Below are positions 48,476-60,682 of a stretch of DNA of 64,000 nucleotides, in pieces. Every line of letters starts with the position of its first letter. Within the stretch, counting starts at the first letter, position 1. The notes beneath the pieces were generated by a model. It saw only the letters and a program-made list of their open reading frames with translations. It searched no databases and was not told where the DNA came from. The stretch covers positions 7,152,001 to 7,216,000 of the forward strand of contig OZ005618.1 of the NCBI GenBank assembly GCA_963930655.1, read 5' to 3'. The position numbers and the translations under genes were made by a program. Source of the DNA: Myrica gale. Lineage: Eukaryota > Streptophyta > Magnoliopsida > Fagales > Myricaceae.

Positions 48476-48939
48476 GAATCGTATTATCAACGGTCAAAAA
48501 TAGCAATATGCTGTTTCTGGTTCAGAACTATTCCCAATGTCTAAACAGAATAAATAGTATCCGAGTCATGCACACCATGCCCCATCAATAAATGCCTTCT
48601 GCATAGGCCGTCACTCCACTCTCGACAACATTGCAAGAAATCATGTGAATCCGGTCGAAAATCTGAGAACTTGTATTCAACCACTAAAATTTCGTGAAAA
48701 GAGACCCAAGTTTGAGACTCCTTCCATTGAATTTCACAGCTCAGAATTTGAAGTTCCAAGAGAGACTGAGAAAAACACGATGCTTGTCCACTTCAAGTTC
48801 ATGAACTGTGGACTGCCCAAGTTCTAAATAACATATTCACATAGAACCACGAAAAAGGCACAAACACAGCTAAACTAGCAAACAGAACAAAAAATATGGC
48901 GGTTCAAGGGCCATGGAGAATACAAATATAACTTCTATC
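48476..48939. other. 3' region of the MYB gene
   Basis: It lies downstream of the MYB stop codon on the minus strand and probably includes its 3' UTR. Short open frames on both strands resemble nothing known. Confidence 0.4.
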
Positions 48940-50206
48940 TCATCCATGGGGGTAGTGCCGTGCTGAGTGCATTTGGAAAAGCATATTTTGAGGCCCAACA
49001 TAGGAGTCATGCGAAACACCTATTGGCATACTTTGGCCCTGCATTTTGTGCCCATAAGAGTTAATAATCCCGTAGGGAGAAGTCATGAACACGTTTCCAT
49101 GCGCTGAGTTGAGAGCCATGGTTGCTCCGTCATTTGGCTGACCCCATTGATAAGCTGCTCTAGGTCTGGCCGCAGAATTTCTCTGCTGCTGCTGGTGAAG
49201 CACCGTACTGTGCTCCGGGGAAGAGGATCTTTTATCGTCCGGTGAAGGCATTTTCCTCTCAACAAGATTGACAGTCGTAATGTCATGGATGCTAGCTCGC
49301 CGCTTATCCTTGCTTCCTGAAAGCTGCCTGATGAAGTACTTCTGAGCATGGCTAGCTACCTGAGTCGGTGTCCTTGTGGTGACGAAATTGCTCGAGATGT
49401 TTCTCCAGTCCCCTCTTCCATACTTCTTCAGCCCCGTAAGGAACAATCTGCGGCGGGTGATTCAACTTTCAGGTCAAAGAAGAAGCAAAAGACGAAAAGT
49501 AGCACGAATAACAAGCGAACTACCAAATAGAGTCAAGAAATCCCTACCAATGAAAACATCTTGTCCAAAAAAACAAGGTTTCGAACTTTCGGTTCCCTAT
49601 ACTTATAAAACACTGTTAAGGAGCATATTTATCTGCTAGAATTCCTTGTGTAAGATTGTCTTTTGCATGTACGGAAGATTTTTTTTCTCAAAACGAAATT
49701 TCCCAGTTCAAGTACCGAAGTTATGTGCCGTACACATTATTAAACTTTACCCATTACGTAAAACTTAATTGGGACACTCACTTATGCTCCTCCTCTGTCC
49801 ATGGAACCCCTTTCTTTCTCTCCTGCTCCGCAGGTCGAGTTGACGAAGAACTCTTTCCGCCGATGCCGTAGGATTGTTTAAACCCTTCGTAGCCATGAGT
49901 ACTCACCCACTCAAATGTGAATGGTGAGGTGGTATATACAGGAATCGGTACCAGCCCTGCCTCTATATTGCTAACATCGACTACCAATTCTTTGTACTGC
50001 CTCATCACATCCCAGACAGTCTTTCCCGGGATCATCGCCGCCACTTTCTGCCATCTGTCCTGGGATTCCTTATCGTACACCGCCAGCGCGTTTTCGAACA
50101 TCTTGTTCTCCGCCCGAGTCCATTTCGTGCTCTTGCTGTCGTCGAGAAGCCAACTCGCGTTCGAAATATAAGATGCAGGGGACAGAATTTCCATTTCCCA
50201 CGTCAT
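48940..50206 (-). CDS. DIVARICATA-like MYB transcription factor (two SANT/MYB repeats)
   Basis: Nuclear DNA-binding protein of the single-repeat-derived, DIVARICATA-type MYB group. Two exons on the minus strand, 50206-49782 and 49447-48940, join in phase (Lys codon split AA/A) to 310 residues. The first SANT-like repeat is at about 28-80 ([44 protein letters not shown]). The second MYB repeat is at about 134-183 ([47 protein letters not shown]) and has the diagnostic SHAQKYF motif at 174-180. The intron falls inside the second repeat, as is usual in this group. The C-terminal third is Gln/Ser/Pro-rich. The start may be Met1 or Met5 (MEILSPASY, the commonest start of relatives). Family members act in petal asymmetry, sugar/ABA and stress control; the role here is unknown. 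Confidence 0.94.
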
Positions 50207-51244
50207 GACCTCGAACTACCATGCAAATTACAGTACCGTACCAGCAAAAATTTGAACCGCTTCGGAATTCTCTGACTATTCTTCAATATTTTGCGATGAC
50301 GAATATAAGAGATGGCTCGAATTTGAATTACTGAAAGAGGAAAGACGGAGCAAGAGGGAGAGAGAACGGAGGGAGAAGAAAAATGAAGATTGGTGGTGGA
50401 GGTTTCAAAGCAAAAATATCAGTGTTAAATCAAGAAGCATTTTGAAGGAATCAGAATACCTTTTCGTGCATAGGCATACCCCTCAGGAATCTAGAAAAGA
50501 CTAACTTTTTTTTTGTAAGTTAAAGACACAACTTTTCCAAAATCAAATAAAATGTCCCAAAACAAATTAAAAAAGGAAAGTAATTTAGCTGCTCCATTCT
50601 GGAACCCTAGAACCACTGCAGAGATCTGAACCCTGTGGACTTCCAAGGAAAACAAACAGAGAAGCAGAACAAAAGAGCAAAGACCCAGAAACAATTTCGA
50701 GATAAAGCTATGGAGATTATCGGAATTCTAATAGATAAAGCTTGTAGGGAGGACTTGCCAAAGAAAACGAGAGAACTTTATAAGTAGGAACTGACACATA
50801 TTTGGATCTCCAGCTGCAACCTTATTTATATCCCAATTGGGACGGAAGAAGAAGTTGACAACTCAAGAAAAGGAACTACAAGGAAGCAGGAAACATTAAT
50901 GAAAACCCAATTGGGAAAACTAGGAAGACACTAAACTCTTTGAAGATTTGGAGCAGTGAAAAAAAGCTGGTAAAGATCTCTTCGTTCTTCCTTTTCCTTG
51001 TGGCCTCAGCAACAAAGAAAAGAGAAGAAATAAACAAAGTATGCGAAACTGCGAACGGAAAGGGAAAATTTGAGGATGCTGAAAAGCAAGTTAGCAATCT
51101 TCAAGGAATGAATCTAAAATTTTAGCTTCAAATCCTTGGGCAGTGACAAGGAGAGGAAAGCTGAGACTGAAGGTGGTGGGCTGTGATGGGAGAGATGGTG
51201 TCTGTGGATAGTGCGACTCATGGGAAAGTTTCCTCTTATAAGCC
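50207..51244. other. Upstream region of the MYB gene
   Basis: It holds the 5' leader and promoter of the minus-strand MYB gene, with GA-rich sequence near 50335-50400. No clear TATA box is chosen. Short open frames are probably chance. Confidence 0.45.
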
Positions 51245-51720
51245 TACGAGACTCTCTGTTCTAACATTTTAGTTTGAATAAAAAATTAACTCAATAAGAA
51301 AGTCAAAAAACACGGTGTAATACTGTAATTTCTAACACGTGAATAGTAATTTTCTTCTTTTAGAGAATTATTATTCATTTCATTATCTTATAATATTAAT
51401 TTTTTTTATACTCTTTTTTATTTTTTTCTTTTCTTCTTTCAGGCTCTCTTCTTTTCTTCCTCTGCTCTCACGTTCTCCCTCTCTTTTATTTTTTTTTCTT
51501 TTTCTTTTCTTCCTTTCGTACTCTTGAAAATAAATACTTAAAAATATAAATATTAGAGAAATAATAAAAAAATTTAAAAATAATATTTAAATAAAAAAAT
51601 AATTAATTAAAATAGAAATATTGGTAAAAATATTTTTAAAAATTTAATAATTAAAATAAAGAAGTATATTTTTTATTAAGGTAGATAGCCAAATTTAAAA
51701 AAGCTGGTAAGAATGCTCTA
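51245..51720. mobile_element. AT-rich MITE, family B, copy 2 (probable)
   Basis: The right end 'gctggtaagaatgctct' matches the inverted left end of the copy at 47863. The internal 'taataattaaaataaagaagtatat' resembles its right part. The left edge is uncertain; a pyrimidine-rich block lies at about 51350-51530. Confidence 0.4.
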
Positions 51721-51929
51721 AAATAAACAATCCTCCTCTTCTGTATTTGTTCAAAATTCATAAGATTGGGAAGACCATTTTTCTTCCTTTTTTATTTTTT
51801 TTTAGTTTTTCTTTTCTCTTTTTTATATTCTAGAGATTTAATGTGGGAAAGAAATAGACAAATGGCGGCTGGCAGCAGATGATGAATGATGGAAGCTCAC
51901 CTGTAGTACACTAGTCAATGGGGCTGATG

Positions 51930-52120
51930 CGTTTGCGTACCAAAATTTTACCCTCTTTAAAATTTTAACATAATTAAATATTACAATATAATATTTCTCT
52001 CCCCATCAAATCATTACAATTTACTATAAAAAATATAAAAAATTATCTCTCTCTTCACTTTTTCACTAAACCAAATACCTAAAATTTTAACAACACTAAA
52101 ATTTTACAACACAAACACGA
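51930..52120. mobile_element. Short foldback element, family A, copy 2
   Basis: Reverse-complemented, this matches the element at 19330 in its outer parts and in the internal 'ggtttagtgaaaaagtgaagag'. The ends 'gcgtttgcgtaccaaaatttt' (left) and 'aaattttacaacacaaacac' (right) are inverted. It has no ORF. Confidence 0.65.
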
Positions 52121-54661
52121 CCTGAGTAAAAATGCAACCCATGATTGCTCCCAACCGCCCAACGAGAATAAGAGAATTTGACTTATGGTTTTAATCAGGG
52201 TGGTATTTGTCTGTGAAATATTCCGGTGGTGAAAATGTTGAGTATTGTGCGATTAGTTAAAAAATAAAAATATTTTGTTAAAAATAGTAAAAAAATTAAG
52301 AAGAAAAAATATTTAAATAATAAAATATTATTTAATTTATTATAATATACCCGAAATGTTGAGCCCAACATTTCGGGCAACAAAAGCGCCCCAGATATTT
52401 AATATTTGATTGTTTTTCCAATTTCCATCTAATCTTTCTCGTTTAGCCTTCTCTTTTTAGGGGGCTACAGAGGTAGCCGCCAAAACAACGGTCTGGTCAA
52501 TGGTAAATTACATACATGCAGTGGGGCCCACCACGCTGTTTCAACGTACTGGGCTTCTCCTTATGCAGTCTCCCCCACATAATTGTATTGGTTATGATCT
52601 CAAGGAGCTGGGTCCGTGAATGGGGACTGAATCCCGCCAATGTTCGGATTGGTTCAGAGAAGCTGCACGCAGTCCAAGGCAGAAGCAGCCAACCATGGTA
52701 ACCATCCAATTAGCTGTATCCACGTCGGAGGGTGAAAAACCTTAATTATTGGACCAACTCACATATAATTGCTTCTATTTGGGACCTTCGGCCAACCAAC
52801 ACTACCGCCTTTCGCATCCCGTCTCGCTTTTCGGGCCCTTTTTTTTTTCAAATTTTGATGTTAAATAATATTGTTGGTCAGTGGAATTGAGTAGGAGAAT
52901 GATGCACTTCCACGCTCTTCATTTCCCGCGTGTATTTCACTCTCGAAACCCCACGTCAACTTTTGGAAAAACCACCAAATACTGTACACCTGTCGCTTTC
53001 AAACCGGAGCGTGTCTACACGCTTCGACAATGCCAGTTTTGCTGCACCGGCCGTCTCTCTGAGCTGCAACGAACAGCCAAGTGGTCCCCTTCTGATGTGA
53101 CCAACAGCTCCATTGCTTTTGTCCTTTTCCTTTCTTTCTTTTTATTTTCTCTGAATTTTTCTCTCTCCCCTCCTTTCCCTCCCATTGCAAGGGCTCCCAA
53201 GTCCCCACAACGGCACATTTTTAAAAGCTTTTGCTCATTTACCTTGTTATCACTTCCAATACAACACAAAAATACACTGAATCAGGGTATTATCGGTATT
53301 ATCAATTTTCTAACTCACCCCTACATGCATCGTAAGTTTTTAGTTTGTCGTAACGTGCATGGAGCCCATAACTCGTGCATAAGTCGGCTTAAAGTTCAGG
53401 GCCCGTAACCAACACCGTGTTAGCAGCTTAATTACAGTACCTTAATCCAAGATTAGTTTAACTAGCTACCCTCTTTTTCCTTGAGTGCCTTACGGGTTCT
53501 TGGACCGTAGCCACTTAACTCCTGAAAATCTTTGTTCATCGATCCTTCTCCCTTTTCAGACTAAGGACAGCTCGCCGACTGGGACCTGGCCACTGGTGGT
53601 GTCATTTATGGGTGCCCTTCTTCTCGCCTACAAGTGACAACACGGTGCAAGATTCCCTTGTCGGCTTGTCCCATTTCCAATATTGGACCGGCATGGTAAT
53701 TGTTTTATAATCATGGTCTTGTCAATGTTAACTAGTATGTAGAGATAGAGATATGTAGGTACATAATTTCATCTAAATCTCCATTTTCAAAAAAAAAAGA
53801 GAGGGGGAAATAGGGGGCTTCAAAATGAGATTCAGATATCAAAAAATTGGAGTTTTAACTTCATATATTAGTATAAATAGTTCAAAACCAATCTATTATA
53901 TCTACATGAACATGTTTTTAGTCTTACCTGAATGACATAATTCGAGATATTGTTTGTGTTCTAAAATTTTAGGACGGTTGAACTTTTGGAGTATGTGAAT
54001 TAATGAAAAAAGTAAAAAATAGATTATTTGAATGAATTTTTTATATTTATTATAGCAAAAAATGATGATTTGATGAGAAGAAAAAAAGATTATTTTGTAG
54101 TGATTTCATTAGTCCAAAATTTTGACACCGAAAATCTCAACATCTCTTTATCCTTTTTTCTGATCAATCTTTATCACATGCACTAAAATATTGAAATCAT
54201 CAAAGTCTAAATTTATTTGTTGATAATAATAATTATGATCTTAAAATGTCTATAGGAATTTTGAATTTTCAGTATGTAAACCCGTTAGAAAGTTAGGATA
54301 TTGCAAAAAATGGTATTACGTTGACAATAGGTATACCTATCTTATTTAATGTTACCAATGATATTTTGAGTAACTCTACCGTGAGGATTATATAGGGTGT
54401 CTATTTCTATTCGAATTTTACTGTATAATTAACAATTTCAACAAAAATACTCGAAAGAAGAATTATGATTCTCATGCTGGCCTTCTTTTTTTCTCGAATT
54501 TTGGTTGAGTTAGAACTCATATTCGACTTTGCAACTCTTATTTATGCTTCCCCTTTTTCATTTTGACCCTTTGTTTGGCTGGTGGAAATCTACGTCACAA
54601 GACTGAGAATAATGCAGTCAAATACGCGCGCGCCACACACTTAAAAATGTTTTTTTATAAA
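52121..54661. other. Spacer without recognisable genes
   Basis: The longest open frame (plus strand, 52881-53408) has a pyrimidine-driven Ser/Phe/Leu-rich centre and no known motif. I do not accept it as a gene. The rest is AT-rich spacer. Confidence 0.45.
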
Positions 54662-54826
54662 AATAAAGGAAATTTTTTTTTTATTACTGAATTTTACATT
54701 CTTTTTTTTATCTTTAAATTTAATGAGTCAAATTTTTAGTTCTTGACAAAAATTTAACTCATTAAACTTAAAGTCTAAAAAAAAAAAAAGGTAAAACTCA
54801 ATGAGTATAGAGTAAATTTCCCTTGA
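54662..54826. mobile_element. Short AT-rich foldback element
   Basis: Left half (aaaggaaattttt, attactgaattttac, tttaatgagtcaaattttt) and right half are inverted copies around a loop of about 10 bases near 54740. The length is about 165 bp. Such a structure would fold into a long hairpin if transcribed. Confidence 0.65.
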
Positions 54827-56756
54827 TTTGGAAAGAAATTTGACAAATGGGGTAGGTTTTCTTTGCGTACCAGAAAGTTGAGCCTTTTTGTGTCGGTATT
54901 TTTTTTTCTAAGTAGATGCTTTTTGTGTCACATGTAACATCTTCGCTAGTTGACAAGATACGCAACTCTTGTCTATATATCATCTTTAACTGGGCACCTC
55001 GAATCTCTCTCTCTAATGAGGACAACATGTCCATTAATGACCTGATTTGTACGGAATGTCGCAATGGCACTCACCACTGTCCACGTTCCATAATTCCATT
55101 ATGCTTGTGCCACAGTATCCTAGCAGAATCAGCCAGTCAGGACTCCGGGGTAACTTTTGTCAATTTTGTTTTCTGTTTATATTATGTCACTCACAAAATC
55201 AACAATGTAATTTTTAATAAAATAATTGGAAAAATAATTATCTTGAAACAAAACATCATCAAAACGTTAATGTTTAATTTATTTAATTTTTAAAACAATA
55301 CTACTCTCGTTCGCATGTCATCTAAGTATCATCATTGCCACGTTCTTCAAAAATTTCTAAAAGTGAGAAAAATAATAACGGAGTGAGTTTGACAACTCAG
55401 TAATCAAAGAATAATAATATATATTCTTTTTTTTGAGCTGATATACAGAAATAGAATAACTTTATCAGAAAATCATCTTTTGCATCAACAGTAAGTCACA
55501 TTGACCCCTGTGGTAGGGTTGTGCAACGACTTAACCGGCGGTAAAACCGAATTAAGCCAACAATAAGTGGAGTTTGCCCTACTAAGACTTAGTCATGTAT
55601 GTTAAGTGTGCACTAGAGAGAAACCCACACATAAACCAATCTGAATAATGGGTGCACTCAGTAATCAGTAAGCCGGTACCAACAGCATCAGTACTCAATA
55701 ACAGAACATCATTTCAGGGTTTGAAAATAGTAAAATATATAATATAAAAAACAGAAATAATATTCAGCAGAATACATAATCTTTGAAAAAGAATACAGAA
55801 CAGTAAGATAAAACATATCTTAGTATGTCTTTTAAGATTCCACATTTGTTTTTAGAATAACGTAAGCTTGCAATAAAATAATATTTTTCACAAAATCTTT
55901 TACGAAAACATGTATTGCAGCGACCCAAAAGAACCGAAGAAAATCAAGAAACTCAACAATGACCAAAATTGACCTAGAGAAAGAGATCTCAAAAACGATA
56001 TAGAATTCACATTTGAGAGGTGTGAATAATTTGTGAGCGTAATGTCCCTATTATAGGCCGAAAATCAATGTGTAACAACCCCAAATCGTTGTCCTTTCGA
56101 AATCCTCCATTAATCACCATAAATCGATTGATTTATTGAGAAACGTCGAGATCTACACAATGGAGTTGAAAGGTCACGAAAACCAGACGAAAAGGTGCTA
56201 AAACGGATGAGAATTCGAAGAGAAAGAGAGAGGAATGATCGTCGAACGGCGAACTGGAACCTCAAGAAGTCAAAAAGATTAGGGTTGAAAAAGAATAAGA
56301 TCAAAACGCACCGTTTCACTTAAAAATCCATCTCAAGCAAAATAGGTTTAAATAAAATAAAACCTCAACAACACCAAACAAACGCGTGAAGCGCCCCAGC
56401 GGCTAAACTACACATCTCCTCCCTTTAACACGCATTCCATCATTTTTCAACATAAATTGCTATACATATAAATAAACTACACCGCACAATAACCAACAAA
56501 CATGCAACTGGCCCAGTGGTCTTCCTCTTTTAAAAACTCAGGTCTGAAGTTCAACTCCAGCCTTAGCCAAAACCTCTTTTTTTTTTAAACTGGGTTCTCA
56601 CATATTATTTTCTAAATATCGGAAATGTTTTTATATGGCTGATTAAAAAGGTATTGGAAAATAACTTCCATGGTTTAGGTAAATTGGTAAATTATCTGAG
56701 TAATGAATATTTTATAGTAAGAGAGTATTTTTACGATTACGTCCAAGAATGCGGAG
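54827..56756. other. Spacer with hAT-end fragment and SINE-like piece
   Basis: A terminus-like TAGGGTTGTGCAAC at 55513, followed by 'aaccggcggtaaaacc', resembles the end of the hAT element at 60683, but no partner end is seen. Near 56505-56590 is a tRNA-like piece. No gene is found. Confidence 0.4.
56505..56590 (+). repeat. tRNA-derived SINE-like fragment
   Basis: A box-A-like TGGCCCAGTGG is followed about 35 bases later by a box-B-like AGTTCAACTCC, and then by a T-run and an A-run. The spacing and the two boxes fit a plant SINE head. It is too short and diverged to assign a family, and it is not a folded tRNA gene. Confidence 0.35.
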
Positions 56757-57676
56757 TGCATTTGGATTATGTTTTTGAAAACAATTTTCTATTTTTGCAG
56801 GTTAGGCGTATAGGTGTTGTCAGCTCCTTTTTTTAAAAGCATGGTGTCTTGCAGTTGAATGCTTTACAGCAATCTCACTGCTAAGTGCACTCTTCTTGAC
56901 ACATTGGGAACAATTTGTAATTTATCTGTTGCGACTGACATACATAATTTTTACGCAGAAAAAAAATAAAATCGTTACTACTGAAAAATAAATACTTAAT
57001 TTTTTTAAGATTTTATGATTAATCAAAAAAATAAAAATTTCAATTATTAGCAACACTTATTACAAAATACATAATACAATATTCACATTTATTATAATTA
57101 TTTGTCCTTACTCTCTAGAAAGTCAAATATTGTATTATGTAAATTGTAATAAGTGTTGCTAATAATTGAATTTTTTTTATTTTTTTGGTTAATCATAAAA
57201 TCTTACTTAAAAGAAGTACGTATTTATTTTTCAGTAGTAACGATTTTACCATGTGAGCCCTCATAACTAAAAGGTTTGAAATATATTTTAAAAGTATTTG
57301 AAAAATGCTACAAAAATGATTAATAATATCAATTTTGATTTTCGTTTTACATATCATACTTTTTTTTATTAACTAACCCATAATCCTTTAAAAAAAAGAC
57401 TTCTAATAATAATAATAATAAGAGATGGTGAATTATGAAGATTAAATTACAAAACAATAAGAGTGTTATCTGCTGCGTAAAAAGTATGTATGTCAGTCAC
57501 AACAGATAAATTATAAATTGTTTCCAATGTGTCAAGAAGGGTGCACTTGGCAGTGGAATTGTTGTAAAGCATTCAACTGCACGACACGATGTTTTAAAAA
57601 AGGCACTAACAACACCTACGTGCCTAGCATGCAGAAATAGAAAAACGTTTTCAAAAACATAATCCAAACGCAATCC
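56757..57676. repeat. Long inverted repeat (foldback element) of about 0.9 kb
   Basis: The left arm starts at 'gcatttggattatgtttttg' (56758) and runs to about 57085. The right arm runs from about 57122 to the mirrored 'cataatccaaacgc' near 57671. Matching pairs include 'ggtgttgtcag', 'cagttgaatgctttaca', 'agtgcac', 'cttcttgacacattgg', 'aatttatctgttg' and 'gcaacacttatta'. The loop is about 36 bases. The right arm has about 225 extra bases (about 57250-57475) absent from the left. It has no coding capacity. It is a foldback element and possibly a source of hairpin small RNA. Confidence 0.85.
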
Positions 57677-58817
57677 AGTGATTGCCCCTTTTCCCTTTCA
57701 CCCTAAAAAAATATAGATAGATAACATGGTTCTACTAATTACACAAGCTAATGTCTACTATTGTCATGTGTGGATTATATGCCGTGTGCCCTTTACTTCT
57801 CATGATTCTTCTAGGCCATCATGGAAGCCTTATGGCTGCTTCTATTGAAATGTCAAGACAGCATATATTAAAGGACTGTGGTAAGAAGAAGCAAGCTAAT
57901 CTAAGTTTGTAACGATTAAGACGGAGCTAGGGAGTCATGGCCTGCCATTCCTAAAAAATTATTAGGAAAAAATGTTTTTTCTTTAACAATAAAAATATTA
58001 TCTAATATTTTTATTCTATTTTTGACATGTTGGCCCCTCAATATTTATTTTTATGTTATAGTCTTCCTTCCTTAAGGTTCAATCATGACTTGGTACTCAT
58101 AACAAGGGTTATTTTTATTTTATTTTTTCTTGGTAACGAGGGTTATTTTTGTAAGCACATACATTGTTAACTTTGCACCTCTTAAAAAATTGTACCCAAA
58201 AAAAATTATTAAAAAGTGACTAACGAGTTTCATCTCCATTCTTCAGATTTCTTTTAAACTCTCTCGGAGCGTCTACTCATTCTTTTAATACCGCGATCCC
58301 CACACGCTCCTGACTACGCGTTGTCGCAACACGCTGACATGTGAACGGGGGGGGAGTTTTCAGATCCTAATCACGCTGTCCCATCCTTTTGCAATTTTTG
58401 GAAAGGTATGGAAAAATGGAATCTTTCCATTAATGGAAAACCAACTAGTTTGGTGCCAGACCTATTCTGACTAATCTATTACGACACATTCAATTTTTTT
58501 TTTTATCGCCTGCCCCTCCGCCCTCGCCATCGTTTAGAAGGGTGAGAATCGAACGGATCATTCCGATATTAGTCAGAATGTAACTTCATGTATTTTAAAT
58601 TTCATTTCAATATTTTACAGAAATAAATCTAAACGAAATTGACGTTTTTAAGAATCAGAATTGAAAATTTCGGTTAGTCGTGTAAAGTTTTTAGACTTTT
58701 TATTAGATCCGAGTTAAAAATACTTTTTATTATTCATCTTAAATTAATAATAAATATAAAATTTAATCAAAATTTAGATTTTAAAATAAATATTCAAACA
58801 AATTTGGTACTCATCAT
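57677..58817. other. Spacer without genes
   Basis: AT-rich sequence with no recognisable gene or bounded repeat. Confidence 0.45.
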
Positions 58818-59422
58818 TAAGGGTGGGCACCGGAACGGACGGAACCGGAATTGGCCATTTCAGTTCCGGTACCCACTAGAACAACATTTTTTGTTCCGGT
58901 TCCGTTCTGGAATAAACCGGAATTGGAACTCGGAACCGGAAATTCCGGTTCCTTATATGGGCCTAAAAAAATATATTTAGTTTAGGCCCATTGACCCAAA
59001 AATGGATTTTTAAGTTTTGTGGGCCAAATAACTTTAAATTAAAATTACAATTAAACAACTAAATTTCAAAACAATATTTCACTATTTCAAGATGCCAAAA
59101 TAAATATAAATTAAAATTACAACTAAATTTCAAAACAAAATAAATATTATGAAAATAAACTCTAAATTAAATTTACAAAAAAACTATTAAACAAACAATT
59201 AATCATACAAATAAATAAACAACTAAACATTTATCAAAAATTCAAATTGAAAAAGGCAAACTCTAAATTAAAATTTTAATATTTTTTAATTTTAATAAAA
59301 TATACCGGAACCAGAATTTTCCGGTATTTCCGCCGGAATTTCCGGTTCCGGTACCGAAAATGACCGGAACCGGTACCGGAACCGGAAATTCCGGTTGGAA
59401 CCGGAACATTTGCACACCCTTA
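58818..59422. mobile_element. Non-autonomous hAT element with 8-bp target duplication
   Basis: It is bounded by TAAGGGTGGGCA and TGCACACCCTTA (inverted, one mismatch) and flanked by CTCATCAT at 58810-58817 and 59423-59430. Its 605 bp have dense 'ggaaccggaa'/'ttccggttcc' subterminal repeats on opposite strands at the two ends. There is no transposase. It shares its terminus with the remnant at 4766. Confidence 0.93.
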
Positions 59423-60682
59423 CTCATCATATTGTTATACTTTATTTTGAGCCTTATTTAAAAAAATAGAATTTAAAAATTTGGTATTTTTAGTTATTCA
59501 TTATAAGTTAACAATAAATGTAATTTTTTCATCCAAGATATAGATTCTAAAATAAAAATTCAAACAAATTACATTTGTTATACGAATAAATACTAATTTT
59601 ATTTTATTTAAAAAAATTGAAATCGAAAATTTCGATAATTCTGTCGAAATTTTCACTTCTTGTTTTAATTTCGAAAATCGTCAAAAATAACTTTAAGTTA
59701 CTATTCTAATATATGCTATAACATTTCAGAATAAAAAGTGAAACAGAAAATAAATTTTTAACCGCCCTTAATCATTTCCCACACCACCACTTTTGGACCT
59801 GCGTGTATCAAAGGCCGCCAATACACACAACTATGCCCGACAAAACAACATTCAAAATAGAAAAAACAATCCATAAAATCATCAAACTTTATGTACCCGA
59901 CTAGCTAAGGTTCGGTTACTACTTTTTTTTTTTTTTTAAGCATTAGATACAACATCTATTTGAAAAAATATGGGATACTCTTATTATTTTGTTCTAGAAA
60001 GTAGAAACGAGAATACCCCGTTGAAAAACAAAAGTGATCCCTAAAAGAGCTTTCCAACTTGGTCTATGAATTTTAGATTTCTTATGAATAATATAAGTTG
60101 TTTCGAAAACAGATCAGATTTTACTCTCCAATTATGAGGTAAATGTCATTTTGATCTTTTAAACTATTAATATCTTTGTATTAAAACCTTAAACTATCCA
60201 TTTCAGTTTATTGAAACCTTGTACTAGATTTATTAATGTTGACTTTGTCATAATCTAGTCATCGATTACAGTGACACGTAACTTATTTTTACGCTTGGTT
60301 GTAAAAAAAAAAATGCTAATAAAACCAAGATTTTTTTTGGTAACTTCAAAGAACATTTGCTGATGTCATTTTTCGTTGTTTTTTATTAAAGCAGCACATC
60401 CAACCACTTGGCGCGTTTTCATAGGGGGAAGGACCCAACCAGTTATCCAACAATATTGGAAATTGTTCGATCGAACAAAAAGAACAAATTGTTTACTATC
60501 CTTTGTCCTTCTTTTGCGCGATGACGTCTACACGAGTGCTCTGCAAATCGACACGAATATATTCAGAATACTAGACAAAAGGCTACAACTTCTAAATAAA
60601 TATTATTTTAATGAATTTTCAACAGAACAATATCTCAAGTACTCATGAGCGTTATTCTTCAATTATTTTTGTTGGAAATAAC
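59423..60682. other. Spacer without genes
   Basis: AT-rich sequence. A plus-strand open frame at 60376-60648 (90 codons) has no recognisable motif and is not accepted as a gene. About 60135-60300 weakly resembles 62100-62265, so both may derive from one repeat family. Confidence 0.4.

Noticed and set aside
48541-48827. Small overlapping frames on both strands downstream of the MYB gene
   Set aside because: No similarity to known proteins, and they lie where the MYB 3' UTR is expected.
52881-53408. 175-codon open frame on the plus strand
   Set aside because: No known motif, a Phe/Ser/Leu/Pro-rich middle caused by a pyrimidine tract, and no splice or promoter context; probably chance.
56505-56590. 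Genuine tRNA gene
   Set aside because: Box-like motifs are present, but no cloverleaf arms or anticodon stem can be drawn, and a T/A tail follows; a SINE head is more likely.
60376-60648. 90-codon open frame
   Set aside because: No recognisable domain, AT-rich setting, no start context; treated as chance.
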